Positions 18,504-27,115 of a stretch of DNA of 64,000 bases are shown here, in pieces (the first letter of the stretch is position 1; the number at the start of each line of letters is the position of its first letter). The DNA is from Candidatus Palauibacter polyketidifaciens (lineage in GTDB: Bacteria; Gemmatimonadota; Gemmatimonadetes; Palauibacterales; Palauibacteraceae). The DNA is taken from assembly GCF_947581785.1 (NCBI RefSeq), contig NZ_CANPVO010000046.1:1-64000 (forward strand), written 5' to 3'. The notes beneath the pieces were generated by a model. It ran no database searches. It was not told where the DNA came from and worked only from the letters and a program-made list of their open reading frames with translations. A program made the position numbers and the translations under genes.

Positions 18504-18555
18504 CGTCACGACGTGTGAGCGCCCTGGCCCCGATCTTCCTCGACAGAGAGGCTGA

Positions 18556-19341
18556 ATGAATCTCAGCACACGGCTTTCCGCCGGACTGCCCGCCATCGTC
18601 CTCCTCCTCGCCGCGCCGGGAGCCGCGGCCGGCCAGACGGAGTTCCAGCTCCAGCTCGGCAAGCTGGTGAATCCCTTCTCGGATACGGGGCACGGGACGA
18701 CGGTCGTCACCTTCCAGAACGCGTCGCAGTGGTCGTTGGGCGACCACTTCATGTTCTTCGACTACACGGCGGACGGGGGGAACGACGGGTTCAACGAGAA
18801 GGACCTGTACGGCGAGTGGTATCCGTCGCTGAGCCTGGGGAAGATCAGCGGGAGCCACGTCGGGTTCGGCCCGATCCGCGACTTCGCCCTGCTCGGTGGC
18901 GTGAACTACGGCTCGCAGGCGAAGGTGCTGAAGTACACGCCCGGCCTCCGGGCGTCGTGGGACATTCCGGGGTTCATCTTCCTTAACACGGAATTCGCCC
19001 GCATGGTCGACGCCTCGAGCGGTGTGGACAACGGCGGTGCGCCGGCGACGGACGACGGCTGGATGTTCGACGTGAACTGGCTCGCGACGTGGGAGATGCT
19101 GGGGCAGACGTTCACGTTCACCGGCCATGCGGAGTACATCAGCGCCGTGACGAACGAGTTCGGCGACGAGGTTCGCGCCTGGATTCTCGCCCAGCCGCAG
19201 CTGACCGTGGACGTGGGCCGGATCATGGGCGGCGACGGAGGTCGTCTCATGAGCGGGATCGAATACCAGTACTGGCGCAACAAGCTGGGGACCGACGTGT
19301 CGGAGAGCGTGGTCCAGTTTCTCGTCGTGTGGCGGTTGTGA
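18556..19341 (+). CDS. Tsx/OmpK-like outer-membrane channel
   Basis: A 261-residue protein with a cleavable signal peptide (VLLLAAPGAAAGQ) and amphipathic beta strands. FMFFDYTADGG and LYGEWYPSLSLGKISG are typical of Tsx/OmpK nucleoside-channel family barrels, and the chain ends in an aromatic/hydrophobic C-terminus (FLVVWRL) as barrels do. It should let nucleosides or nucleobases cross the outer membrane. It lies between the NCS2 permease and an M24 peptidase whose GTG start overlaps its stop by 4 nt, so the three are probably one operon. Family assignment rests on pattern recognition. Confidence 0.78.
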   Translation: MNLSTRLSAGLPAIVLLLAAPGAAAGQTEFQLQLGKLVNPFSDTGHGTTVVTFQNASQWSLGDHFMFFDYTADGGNDGFNEKDLYGEWYPSLSLGKISGSHVGFGPIRDFALLGGVNYGSQAKVLKYTPGLRASWDIPGFIFLNTEFARMVDASSGVDNGGAPATDDGWMFDVNWLATWEMLGQTFTFTGHAEYISAVTNEFGDEVRAWILAQPQLTVDVGRIMGGDGGRLMSGIEYQYWRNKLGTDVSESVVQFLVVWRL

Positions 19342-20750
19342 ACGCCAGCCCCGCCCCTCGCGTGACGAACCGGCGGCCTGGACGCTGCCTGCTCGCGGGT
19401 TCTTTGCTTGCCGCCGCGGCTGCGGCCACGGGAGACATCGGCCGGCTCTCGGCGCAAACGCCGGAGCAGCGCTACTCGGACTGGGTCCGCCCGGGCTTCC
19501 GCCCGCAGGAATACGAGTTTCGCCGCAACCGGATCCTCGACGGCCTGCGCGCCACCGGAGGCGGCCTCCTGCTCGTTCCCTCCTCGGACGGGATCACGCA
19601 CGGCGAGACCTTCCGGCAACTCGAGGACTTCTGGTACCTGACGGGACTGGAAGTCCCACAATCGATGCTCGTCCTCGATGCGCGACGCGACGCTTCAATT
19701 CTATTCATGCCGCAGCGCGACCCGCGCTTCGAGAACCCGGGCCGGCCCAACGATTTTCCGGGCCGGCCGCTGCTGGACGACTACCGGATCCGCGGCATCG
19801 GCGGCGCCGACGACTACCGCGACATCGCCGAACTCGGCGGCTTTCTCCGCGAACGCGCGGAAGCGGGGGAGGTGCTTCGGGTCAACGCGGGCGCCCCGGG
19901 TGAGGTCCCCGACCCGGTCGTCCCCGTCGTCGGGAGTCTCGACCCCATGGCTTCCCTGATCCGGCGACTTCGGGACGACCATCCGGACGCGCGCCTGGTG
20001 AACGCCTTCGAGATCGTCGCCCGCCTGCGCATGGTAAAGTCGCCCGCCGAGATCATGCGCATGCGCCGCGCGGCGGACGCCACCATGGCCGGAATCCGGG
20101 CCGCTGCCGCCCTCGTTCGGCCGGGGGTCGACGAGCGCACGCTGCAGGGTGAGTTCGAGCGCGCCTGCCGACAGGCGGGCGCCCAGTCCATCCCCTTCAC
20201 GCCCATCATCAAGTCGGGTCCGAACAGCCTCTGGCCGTGGCGTGTTCTCGCGGCCCACTATGACCGACGCAACCGGCGGCTGGAGGATGGCGACCTCGTC
20301 ATCTTCGATGTCGGGTGCGAACTGAACGGATACGTGAGCGACGTGGGACGGACCTTCCCGGCGAACGGGGCGTTCACCGACGTCCAGCGGGAGAAGCTCC
20401 TCGTGAGCACGCGGGCCGCGGAGGCCGTAATCGCAGCCATCCGTCCGGGCGTCACCCTGCGCGAACTCACGGACGTGGCCTACGATGCGATCCCCGACGA
20501 GGAGGAGCCGTACATGCAGACGCCCTCCTTCTTCGGCCACCACATCGGGCTTTCGACGGGAGATCCCGCACTTCTCGACGAACCGCTCGCGCCCGGAATG
20601 GTCTTCACCGTCGAGCCGTGGTACTACAACCACGACATCGGCGTCTCGGTGTTCGTGGAAGAGGTCGTCCTCGTCACCGAGGATGGTGCCGAGGTCCTCA
20701 CCGACGCCCTCCCCCGCGACCCGGACGCCCTGGAGGCGCTCGTCCCCTGA
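19338..20750 (+). CDS. secreted M24 Xaa-Pro aminopeptidase-like protein
   Basis: A 470-residue protein with an N-terminal hydrophobic signal (LLAGSLLAAAAAATG). An N-terminal creatinase-like domain precedes the M24 pita-bread fold. Metal ligands are visible: the two Asp of FDVGCELNGYVSDVGRTFP, His in FFGHHIGLS, Glu in FTVEPWYY and Glu in FVEEVVLVTEDG. It should remove N-terminal residues from Xaa-Pro peptides outside the cytoplasm. The GTG start forms a GTGA overlap with the Tsx-like gene; the longer frame upstream is a shadow of that gene. Its place in a purine operon is unexplained. Confidence 0.88.
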   Translation: MNASPAPRVTNRRPGRCLLAGSLLAAAAAATGDIGRLSAQTPEQRYSDWVRPGFRPQEYEFRRNRILDGLRATGGGLLLVPSSDGITHGETFRQLEDFWYLTGLEVPQSMLVLDARRDASILFMPQRDPRFENPGRPNDFPGRPLLDDYRIRGIGGADDYRDIAELGGFLRERAEAGEVLRVNAGAPGEVPDPVVPVVGSLDPMASLIRRLRDDHPDARLVNAFEIVARLRMVKSPAEIMRMRRAADATMAGIRAAAALVRPGVDERTLQGEFERACRQAGAQSIPFTPIIKSGPNSLWPWRVLAAHYDRRNRRLEDGDLVIFDVGCELNGYVSDVGRTFPANGAFTDVQREKLLVSTRAAEAVIAAIRPGVTLRELTDVAYDAIPDEEEPYMQTPSFFGHHIGLSTGDPALLDEPLAPGMVFTVEPWYYNHDIGVSVFVEEVVLVTEDGAEVLTDALPRDPDALEALVP

Positions 20751-20779
20751 AGGACCCTCGGCGTCAGGCGTAGCGGGCG

Positions 20780-21313
20780 CTACCCTGGGGGTTCCTCCGT
20801 TCCCTCCCGGAGAACGGCGAGGTAGCTGTCGCAGGCGAAGATCTTGCCCCGCTGGCGGCCCGTGATTTCGCTTACGAAGCCCAACTCTTCGAGGGACTGC
20901 AGAGCGGCGGCGACCGTCGGACCGGAGAGACTCGTGCGCTCAGCGAGTCCGTTGATGCTGTCGACCGGGCGTTCCACCAGCGCACGGTGTACCCGTAGAG
21001 TTGAACTTGCCCGTCGTCTCTCCTGGATCCGGGCACGGTTGTCCGCGACGAGTTCGAGTGCGGATCGGGCGGTCGCGACGGCACCCTCCGCCACCTGGCG
21101 CACGCCTTCGAGGAAGAAGCGCAGCCACATCTCCCAGTCTCCCGTGCGACGCATTTCGTTCAGGAGTCGGTAGTAGGTGTCCCGATGCTGTTTGAAGTAG
21201 AGGCTGAGATACAGGAGGGGCTCACGCAGAAGCCCTGCATCGCACAACATCAGGGTAATCAACAGGCGCCCCAATCGTCCGTTGCCGTCCTGGAATGGAT
21301 GGATCGTCTCAAA
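20780..21313 (-). pseudogene. 5'-truncated Fic gene
   Basis: The frame reads FETIHPFQDGNGRLGR directly after an in-frame TAA, then continues through REPLLYLSLYFKQHRDTYYRLLNEMR and a C-terminal winged-helix-like part. This is the C-terminal 40-50% of a Fic protein with an intact catalytic motif. Everything N-terminal to it is missing and is replaced by unrelated AT-richer DNA. The first usable ATG (21274) falls after the catalytic His, so any product would be inactive. It is a different Fic subtype from the full-length gene 4 kb upstream and most likely a deletion remnant. Confidence 0.82.
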
Positions 21314-21359
21314 TTATGCCCTCTCGGGACGCCGCTAAGAAAAGAAAACGACGCCTTTT

Positions 21360-21382
21360 TTCGTTACGCGTCGGCTAACGAA
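21360..21382. repeat. 7-bp inverted repeat beside the Fic break point
   Basis: TTCGTTA and TAACGAA are separated by 9 nt. The dyad lies in the AT-richer 137 nt between the truncated Fic and the DUF1684 gene. On the plus strand a T-run precedes the stem rather than following it, so it is not a normal terminator. Nothing else was found in this gap. Confidence 0.4.
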
Positions 21383-21450
21383 GGAACTTTTCCTTACGCC
21401 CCTCCTGCCGCCGGGTTGCACGGCCCGGGTTGCCGGGCGCATGCTGCGAC

Positions 21451-22428
21451 ATGAGAACGGTGCGGAGGTCGACCGGTACCGGCTGGAAGGCAGTCATCGG
21501 ATTGGCGGTGGCGCTGCTTTGCGCCGCCACGGTTGGCTGCACCCGCACCGGGTGGCCGGATCCGCAGCCGGTGGAGTCCGAGGTGCTGGCGGCCGAGCAT
21601 GAGGAGTGGCGCGAGGGGCGGCGGCGCAGCCTCGCGAACCCCAACGCGGGCGTCATCAGTTGGGACGGGCTCTTCGAACTGCGCGAAGGCGCGAATGCCT
21701 TCGGGTCCGATCCGGCGTCGTCCATCGTCCTGCCGGGGGAGGACGCGCCGCCCCTGGCCGGAACGCTGTACCTCGAGGATGGGGCCGTGCGGCTCGTCCC
21801 CGAAGCCGGGAGCGGTCTGCATCTGAGAGAGCCGGTTTCCGGCGCGGCCGGCGACGCCGTCACGGAACCGATGCCGCTGCCGGACGACCGGAGCGAGGGG
21901 ACGATCCGCCTGGGGCTGGGGTCGCTCGGGATGCGGGTCCACGCGGAGCCGGGAACCGAGAGGCTGTGGCTCCGGGTCTGGGATACGGACGCCCCGCGCC
22001 TCGCTGCCTTCGAGCTTCCCGAGTACTTCCCGATCACGAACGAATGGCGCGTGACGGCACGGTTCGAACCCTATGCGGAGCCGCGCACGGTCACGCTGGG
22101 GGATGTGCGGGGCGGTACGCTCGAGAACACGGCGCCGGGGGACCTTGTCTTCCGCGTGAACGACGCCGAACACCGCCTCATGGCCTTCGCCGGCGCGTCG
22201 AGCCGCTCCTACTTCATCAGCCTGTGGGACTCGACCGCGGTAACCGACACCTACCAGGCGGGCCGCTACATGCGCGCGCCCTTCCCGGACGACGACGGCT
22301 GGACGACGATCGACTTCAACCGGGCCTACAATGCCCCGTGCGCCTTCACGCCCTACTCGGTGTGCAGCCTCCCACCGCGCGAGAACTACCTCCGCTTCGC
22401 CGTCACCGCCGGAGAAAAGCGGCCGTAA
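21451..22428 (+). CDS. DUF1684 lipoprotein
   Basis: A 325-residue protein with a lipoprotein signal (AVALLCAATVGC). The C-terminal half has the DUF1684 hallmark: DGWTTIDFNRAYNAPCAFTPYSVCSLPPRENYLRF, here a little altered from the usual NPPCAF. Family members are conserved in many bacteria and have no assigned reaction. The ATG at 21451 was chosen over an upstream TTG because it sits directly before a typical signal peptide. It stands alone between the Fic remnant and hipBA, 108 nt from hipB. Confidence 0.85.
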   Translation: MRTVRRSTGTGWKAVIGLAVALLCAATVGCTRTGWPDPQPVESEVLAAEHEEWREGRRRSLANPNAGVISWDGLFELREGANAFGSDPASSIVLPGEDAPPLAGTLYLEDGAVRLVPEAGSGLHLREPVSGAAGDAVTEPMPLPDDRSEGTIRLGLGSLGMRVHAEPGTERLWLRVWDTDAPRLAAFELPEYFPITNEWRVTARFEPYAEPRTVTLGDVRGGTLENTAPGDLVFRVNDAEHRLMAFAGASSRSYFISLWDSTAVTDTYQAGRYMRAPFPDDDGWTTIDFNRAYNAPCAFTPYSVCSLPPRENYLRFAVTAGEKRP

Positions 22429-22487
22429 TCGACGACGCTATAAGCGGCAATATTTGGCTGTTTATCTTCCATCGAGGTCTGTAAAAT

Positions 22488-22499
22488 GCCATATATGGC
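22488..22499. promoter_or_regulatory. putative HipB operator
   Basis: GCCATATATGGC is a perfect 12-bp palindrome just upstream of the hipB -35 box. Weaker look-alikes occur at 22446-22458 and 22523-22537. HipB-type repressors bind several palindromic sites in their own promoter, so this is a natural candidate. Confidence 0.5.
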
Positions 22500-22502
22500 C
22501 TC

Positions 22503-22531
22503 TTGACGTATCGACCATCCGGCGACAATAT
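22503..22531 (+). promoter_or_regulatory. putative hipBA promoter
   Basis: TTGACG, 17-nt spacer, CAATAT. The -10 box ends 5 nt before the hipB ATG, so transcription would start about at the start codon and the mRNA would be leaderless. No Shine-Dalgarno sequence precedes the ATG, in agreement. Confidence 0.5.
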
Positions 22532-22536
22532 GGGGC

Positions 22537-22887
22537 ATGGCGGACGAAACTCTGACTTCCCGGGCGCTGCGGATCGAACTGGGGCGTCGCCTTGCGAAGC
22601 TGCGCCTTGCGAGAAACGTGACACAGCGGACGCTGGCCGAAGATGCCGGAATAGGACTGCGTACGCTTCGCCGTATCGAGGCCGGACAGTCGTGCGGTGT
22701 GGACAGCCTGCTGCGCGTCGCGATTGCGCTTGACTTGGGGGAGGGTCTGCTGAACGCGGTGCCGCCGCGGGAGGTTCGACCCATCGAACGCGTGGACTCG
22801 GGCGGCAAGGAACGGCAGCGCGCGCGCCCTCGGAAGGGTGCGTCGCCCGACGATCCCTGGTCGTGGGCCGAAGATCCGAATGACTGA
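22537..22887 (+). CDS. hipB: HipB-like HTH antitoxin
   Basis: A 116-residue XRE-type DNA-binding protein. Residues 13-67 form the helix-turn-helix: RRLAKLRLARNVTQRTLAEDAGIGLRTLRRIEAG. The C-terminal 35 residues are basic then acidic and probably disordered, ending in DPWSWAEDPND. Such proteins bind the operator and sequester the HipA kinase. The stop overlaps the hipA start by 8 nt. The start is supported by promoter position rather than a Shine-Dalgarno sequence. Confidence 0.88.
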   Translation: MADETLTSRALRIELGRRLAKLRLARNVTQRTLAEDAGIGLRTLRRIEAGQSCGVDSLLRVAIALDLGEGLLNAVPPREVRPIERVDSGGKERQRARPRKGASPDDPWSWAEDPND

Positions 22888-24172
22888 CGCCAGCGTGAAC
22901 CTGTGGGGTCGCCGAATCGGCGCGGTGTCCTGGGATGCGGGGCGGCAAGTCGGCGTGTTCCAGTACGATCCCGCCTTCCTGTCGGCCGGCATCGAGGTCT
23001 CTCCGATGGCGATGCCCGTGCGGGAGACTCCGTATGCCTTCCCGGCACTCGGGGAGGCGTTCAGGGGATTGCCCGGCCTGCTCGCGGATGCGTTGCCGGA
23101 CCGTTTCGGCCACCGGCTGATCGATGTCTGGCTGGCGGAGACCGGGCGCCGCCCCGAGGAGTTCAGTCCAGTGGACCGCCTTTGCTACATCGGCGGGCGC
23201 GGCCTCGGGGCGCTGGAGTTCGAACCGGCGCTGCGTAGCGGCGACGGGGGCGAGGTTGAGATCGCCCAACTCGTCGATCTCGCCAATCGGGTTCTCGACG
23301 AACGGGGACGGCTGTCGGGCAGGCTCGATGGCGAAGACGATGGCGGAGCGCTCCAGGACATCCTCAGCGTGGGAACCTCCGCGGGCGGCGCACGGGCGAA
23401 AGCGGTGCTTGCGTGGAATCCGGCTACGGGCGAGTTCCGGTCCGGTCAGGTCGACGCGGAGGTCGGCTTCGAGAACTGGATCCTCAAGTTCGACGGCGTC
23501 TCCAACAACCGGGACCGGGAACTGGCCGACCCGCTCGGTTACGGGCGGATCGAGTACGCGTATCACCTGATGGCGCGCGAAGCCGGGATCGAGATGGCGG
23601 AGTGCCGTCTGCATCATGAAGGCGACCGGAGCCACTTCATGACGCGGCGGTTCGATCGCGACGCGAAGGGACGGAAGATCCACATGCAGTCGCTCGCGGC
23701 GCTGCGCCACTTCGACTACAACCTGCCGGGCGCGTATGCCTACGAGCAGGCGGTGGAGACGATCCGGAGGCTTGGGCTCGGCATGGCGGTCGTCGAGGAG
23801 CAGTACCGCCGGGCGGTGTTCAACGTCATCGCGCGGAATCAGGACGATCACGTGAAGAACATCGCGTTCCTGATGAGCCGCAGCGGGATGTGGCGACTGT
23901 CGCCGGCGTATGACATCGCGTACGCCTACAACCCGCAGGGGAGATGGACAGGCCGGCACCAGATGAGCATGGCCGGCAAGCGCGACGGTTTCGAACGCGC
24001 CGACCTGCTGAAGTTCGCGGAGACTTCCGGACTCAGGATTCCGACGGCGGGCCGCGTCGTCGACCAAGTACTAGCCGCGGTCGGGAGTTGGCCGCGTTTC
24101 GCATCCCAAGCGGGCGTCGAGGAAAGGGATGCCGGGCGGATCGCGAAGACGCATCGCCCCGACCTGAGGTGA
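22880..24172 (+). CDS. hipA: HipA-like serine/threonine kinase toxin
   Basis: A 430-residue HipA-family kinase, full length. GTSAGGARAKAVLAW (about 164) is the glycine-rich region, NWILKFDG carries the ATP-site lysine, VIARNQDDHVKN (318) is the catalytic loop and LSPAYDIAY (340) the metal-binding segment. Known HipA toxins phosphorylate GltX or other tRNA synthetases and cause dormancy; the target here is unknown. The start was moved to the ATG overlapping hipB because the longer frame is a shadow of hipB. All catalytic motifs are intact. Confidence 0.92.
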   Translation: MTDASVNLWGRRIGAVSWDAGRQVGVFQYDPAFLSAGIEVSPMAMPVRETPYAFPALGEAFRGLPGLLADALPDRFGHRLIDVWLAETGRRPEEFSPVDRLCYIGGRGLGALEFEPALRSGDGGEVEIAQLVDLANRVLDERGRLSGRLDGEDDGGALQDILSVGTSAGGARAKAVLAWNPATGEFRSGQVDAEVGFENWILKFDGVSNNRDRELADPLGYGRIEYAYHLMAREAGIEMAECRLHHEGDRSHFMTRRFDRDAKGRKIHMQSLAALRHFDYNLPGAYAYEQAVETIRRLGLGMAVVEEQYRRAVFNVIARNQDDHVKNIAFLMSRSGMWRLSPAYDIAYAYNPQGRWTGRHQMSMAGKRDGFERADLLKFAETSGLRIPTAGRVVDQVLAAVGSWPRFASQAGVEERDAGRIAKTHRPDLR

Positions 24173-24176
24173 CCGC

Positions 24177-25808
24177 TCAGGCCGAGGGGAGTTCCTTTTG
24201 CATCTCCTCGGCGGACATGAGGGAGAGGGCGCAGAAGGTGAGCGTCCCGTTCGCGCAGCCGCCGCTGACGATGGTCGGCGCGCCCACGACGAAGAGGTTC
24301 TCGTGGTCGTGGGTGCGACCCCGGCGGTCCACCACGCTCGTGGACGGATCGTCGCCCATCCGGCATCCGCCGCCCGGGTGCTCCCACAACTCGGACGGCT
24401 GCCCGATGCTTCTCATGGAGCCCCCGGCGGCGCGCGCCAACTCCTCGAAACGTCCCGAGATCGTCCCGACCGTGTGGTCCTCGAGGTCGATGCTCTCCTG
24501 CGCCGGGCGGTAGTCGATCCGGGGCATCGGGTCGCCCAGCTCGTTCGTCTTTCCGGCGTCGAGCGTGAGGCGGCTCTCGCGGTCCGGGAGCAGGTCGTAG
24601 TAGGCGCGGACGCGCGCGGTGGACTCGGACTCCGTGCGGGCCCTCCAGTCCGCCATGATTTCGTCGCCCCACAGGAGCTGTCCGTCTTCGTCCCTGAGTT
24701 TCGCGGTGCGGCCGACGTTCGACTCCCACAGGCGGAGGTCATGGCGCACGTAGCGGTCCAGGGGTCCCGGACTCGCGAAACGGCGGGACAGGAGGCTGTT
24801 GTAGACGAACATGCCGGGATAGAGCCGCATCGGCAGGTTGATGAAGCCGCTGAGGTACCAGTGCCCCGTCATGTACCGTCCCACGTTTCCCGCGCGGTTG
24901 GCGAGGCCGTCCGGGAAGCGGCTGTTCGCCGAGAGCAGGAGCAGGTGGGAGCTCCAGGCGTGCCCGGAGGCGATCACGAAGGTGCCCGCGCGAAACTCGA
25001 CGGGCTCATCGGGCGCGTCCCGGTCGACGGCTTCCGCGACCGCGATCCGATCCGAACCCGGCTCCAGGCTCAGGCGCCGGACGAGCGTGCGCGTGACGAG
25101 GTCGATGCGCCCGTCCGCCAGCAGTCGGTCGAAGGCGAAATCGGGCGTGTACTTGGCGCCCGTCGGACAGACGGAGCAGGTGTCGCACCGCCGGCAGACG
25201 TTCCGCCCCTGCCAGGGCTCCGTGTTGCGGGCCCAGGGCTGCGTCCAGAAGGGGATGTCCGTCTTCTCGGTCCACTCCCGCATGCGTTCGAGGCTGTACG
25301 ACAGGGGCAGCGGGGGCATGGGGTAGGGCTTCGAGCGCGGGTCGTACTCCGGCGGACCCTGTTCGCCCGCCACGCCGATGCGCTCCTCCGCCTCCTGGTA
25401 GTACGGCTCGATGTCGTCGAAGGAGATGGGCCAGTCGGACGCGACGCCGTACAGCGACCGCAGACGGAAGTCCTCCGGCGAAAAGCGCGGGACCGCGCCG
25501 CCCCAGTGCATCGCCGCGCCGCCCACGAGCATGGAATTGTACATGGCGCCCGTGCCCGTCTGGCCGCGGATATGGTCGTTGGGCCAGGGATTCTCACCGT
25601 AGGCCAGCATCCGCGCCCGGGTGTCGGACCGTTCCTCGAGAGCCGCCGTCCGTCCGCCGGCCTCGACCACGGTGATCGAGGCGCCGGTGCGCTCGGCGAG
25701 CCGTTCGGCCACCATCGCGGCCGTGATCCCGCCGCCGATGATGCAGACGTCGCTCTCGACGACGCGCCTCGCCGCCCGCCCACCCGCGGGGCTGCGTGGG
25801 CGGCTCAC
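24177..25808 (-). CDS. GMC-family flavin oxidoreductase
   Basis: A 543-residue FAD enzyme. SDVCIIGGGITAAMVAE near the N-terminus is the dinucleotide fold; YNSMLVGGAAMHWGG and the C-terminal EHPGGGCRMG and PTIVSGGCANGTLTFCALS fit the GMC fold. A C-x2-C-x2-C-x2-C cluster (RNVCRRCDTCSVCPTGAKY, about residue 204) could bind an iron-sulfur centre. It should oxidise a sugar or alcohol and pass electrons on. The GTG start gives a 4-nt overlap with the upstream partner, whose Tat signal could export both. Substrate unknown. Convergent with hipA, 4 nt away. Confidence 0.88.
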   Translation of the reverse strand: MSRPRSPAGGRAARRVVESDVCIIGGGITAAMVAERLAERTGASITVVEAGGRTAALEERSDTRARMLAYGENPWPNDHIRGQTGTGAMYNSMLVGGAAMHWGGAVPRFSPEDFRLRSLYGVASDWPISFDDIEPYYQEAEERIGVAGEQGPPEYDPRSKPYPMPPLPLSYSLERMREWTEKTDIPFWTQPWARNTEPWQGRNVCRRCDTCSVCPTGAKYTPDFAFDRLLADGRIDLVTRTLVRRLSLEPGSDRIAVAEAVDRDAPDEPVEFRAGTFVIASGHAWSSHLLLLSANSRFPDGLANRAGNVGRYMTGHWYLSGFINLPMRLYPGMFVYNSLLSRRFASPGPLDRYVRHDLRLWESNVGRTAKLRDEDGQLLWGDEIMADWRARTESESTARVRAYYDLLPDRESRLTLDAGKTNELGDPMPRIDYRPAQESIDLEDHTVGTISGRFEELARAAGGSMRSIGQPSELWEHPGGGCRMGDDPSTSVVDRRGRTHDHENLFVVGAPTIVSGGCANGTLTFCALSLMSAEEMQKELPSA

Positions 25809-26437
25809 GGCGCGGCTCCCAGCGGCGCGGGTTCGTCCTCGGCCCCCTCGATCGAGCGGCAGAGTTCCCTCCGAATGGACCGCCCGTAGCAAATGTCCGT
25901 CGCGATCGCGGAGCCGAAGAAATGGGCCGCCAGGGCCAGCGCCACGTGGTCCGCGTTCTCGGGCGCCCCCAGGTCGGGCCCGGTGTCCGCGAGCGGACGC
26001 GCGAGGAGTTCCCGCCGACCGGATACTCCTAGGTCGGAGAGGGACACGCCGTGGCGGCTCTCACACTCCTTCTCGATGCCGTCGAGTTGCGCCACCCATC
26101 CCGGGCGGGGATCCGGCCCCGAATACCGGATCTCGGGTACCAGGTACGCGTGGCTCAGTTCGGCGACGGGCTCCAGCGCCTCGGACCAGCGCTCGAAGGC
26201 GCGCACGGCGCGTTCGCGACCGTCCTCCCCCAGTTCGTCCGGGAGGACGGCTTCGGCGACGGCCCGGAGGGTCTCGGTGGGGAGGGGGACCGGGGTGGCG
26301 CCGTCGGCGCGGGAGAGCGCGTCTCCGCCGGTCTCGGCCGCTCGCGCGCCAGCGGCTTCGGGAGCGCAGCCCGTCAGGGAGACGGCGGCCACCGTCGCGG
26401 CAGACTGCTTCAGGAACGTCCTGCGAGACTCGGCCAT
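25805..26437 (-). CDS. gluconate 2-dehydrogenase subunit 3-like protein, Tat-exported
   Basis: A 210-residue protein with a Tat signal that also has a lipobox-like end (ESRRTFLKQSAATVAAVSLTGC). The remainder resembles the small subunit of membrane gluconate/sorbitol dehydrogenases (LRAVAEAVLPDELGEDGRERAVRAFERW). In known systems this subunit carries the flavoprotein through the Tat pathway and stabilises it. It precedes and overlaps the GMC gene, the usual order. No cytochrome c subunit gene is adjacent, so the electron acceptor is unclear. The start was placed at the Tat signal. Confidence 0.82.
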   Translation of the reverse strand: MAESRRTFLKQSAATVAAVSLTGCAPEAAGARAAETGGDALSRADGATPVPLPTETLRAVAEAVLPDELGEDGRERAVRAFERWSEALEPVAELSHAYLVPEIRYSGPDPRPGWVAQLDGIEKECESRHGVSLSDLGVSGRRELLARPLADTGPDLGAPENADHVALALAAHFFGSAIATDICYGRSIRRELCRSIEGAEDEPAPLGAAP

Positions 26438-26587
26438 GGCCACCGGCCTTCCGGAAGTTGAGCTAATCGAGTCCTCAAGTGAGCGTAGGTGCCAGGCTTG
26501 AAGCGTCGCAACCCCGACCGGCCTCGACCGAAGCGGGGTGCTACGAAACTGGCGAGCGGAGCGCGGGCGCCCCATCCTTCACCACCC

Positions 26588-26605
26588 GGGACACCGCTGT
26601 GTCCC
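26588..26605. repeat. 7-bp hairpin upstream of tRNA-Ala
   Basis: GGGACAC and GTGTCCC flank a 4-nt loop, 11 nt before the tRNA. No upstream plus-strand gene ends nearby, so terminator use is unlikely. The rest of the 26438-26616 gap shows no gene. Confidence 0.4.
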
Positions 26606-26616
26606 GCTTGTGTCGA

Positions 26617-26689
26617 GGGGCCGTAGCTCAGTTGGGAGAGCGCCTGCTTTGCAAGCAGGAGGTCGTCGGTTCGAATCCGATCGGCTCCA
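26617..26689 (+). tRNA. tRNA-Ala (anticodon TGC)
   Basis: A 73-nt cloverleaf. The acceptor stem GGGGCCG/CGGCTCC has the G3:U70 wobble that identifies alanine tRNA. The D arm is GCTC...GAGC, the anticodon stem CCTGC/GCAGG with loop TTTGCAA (anticodon at 26650-26652), and the T loop is TTCGAAT. The 3' CCA is not encoded. The 3' half is a common attachment site for tyrosine recombinases, and a recombinase relic lies 57 nt downstream, facing it. Confidence 0.97.
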
Positions 26690-26745
26690 TTGGACTTACG
26701 CGATTCGGGATGACCGAATTCCCGCCATTATTCCCGCTGAACTGG

Positions 26746-27115
26746 TCATGAGCGGGCTATCCGGCGGTCCTCGCCGGCCTTCGCGAGCTGGTCCTGATCG
26801 GCTGTCTGGTAGCGACGGAGCACCGTTCGGGCGGTCTTCCAGCCCCCGAGTTCGCAGAGGATCTTGAGCGGCTGGTCAATGAGGTCGGAGGCGAACTTCC
26901 GCCTCAGGGAGTGCCACCCGCACCCGCGCCTCCTCCAGCACTTGAAGCACCTCGGCCGTCACCGGTGTCCGGTGCTCGTAGCCTGTCTTCTCATGCTCGC
27001 CCCGCCACCGGATGGTCTCGTGCTCCATGTCGACGTCCGACCACCGCAGTTGACTGATGGCGCCGATGCGGTGTCCCGTCTCGTGAGCGATCACCAGGGC
27101 CACTCGAAGCGCCAG
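26746..27115 (-). pseudogene. decayed tyrosine recombinase (integrase)
   Basis: Two pieces of one catalytic domain are readable in different frames. The first, LALRVALVIAHETGHRIGA then ISQLRWSDVD, has the box I arginine and runs to VLQVLEEAR. The second, CGWHSLRRKFASDL then CELGGWKTARTVLRRYQTAD, has the HxxR motif and the nucleophilic tyrosine, ending at a stop at 26746. Between them (about 26915-26930) some 35 residues are missing and the frame changes. The N-terminal core-binding domain is absent; the 5' side is fused to a lipoprotein fragment. Position and direction beside tRNA-Ala suggest it once integrated an element there. Confidence 0.88.
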
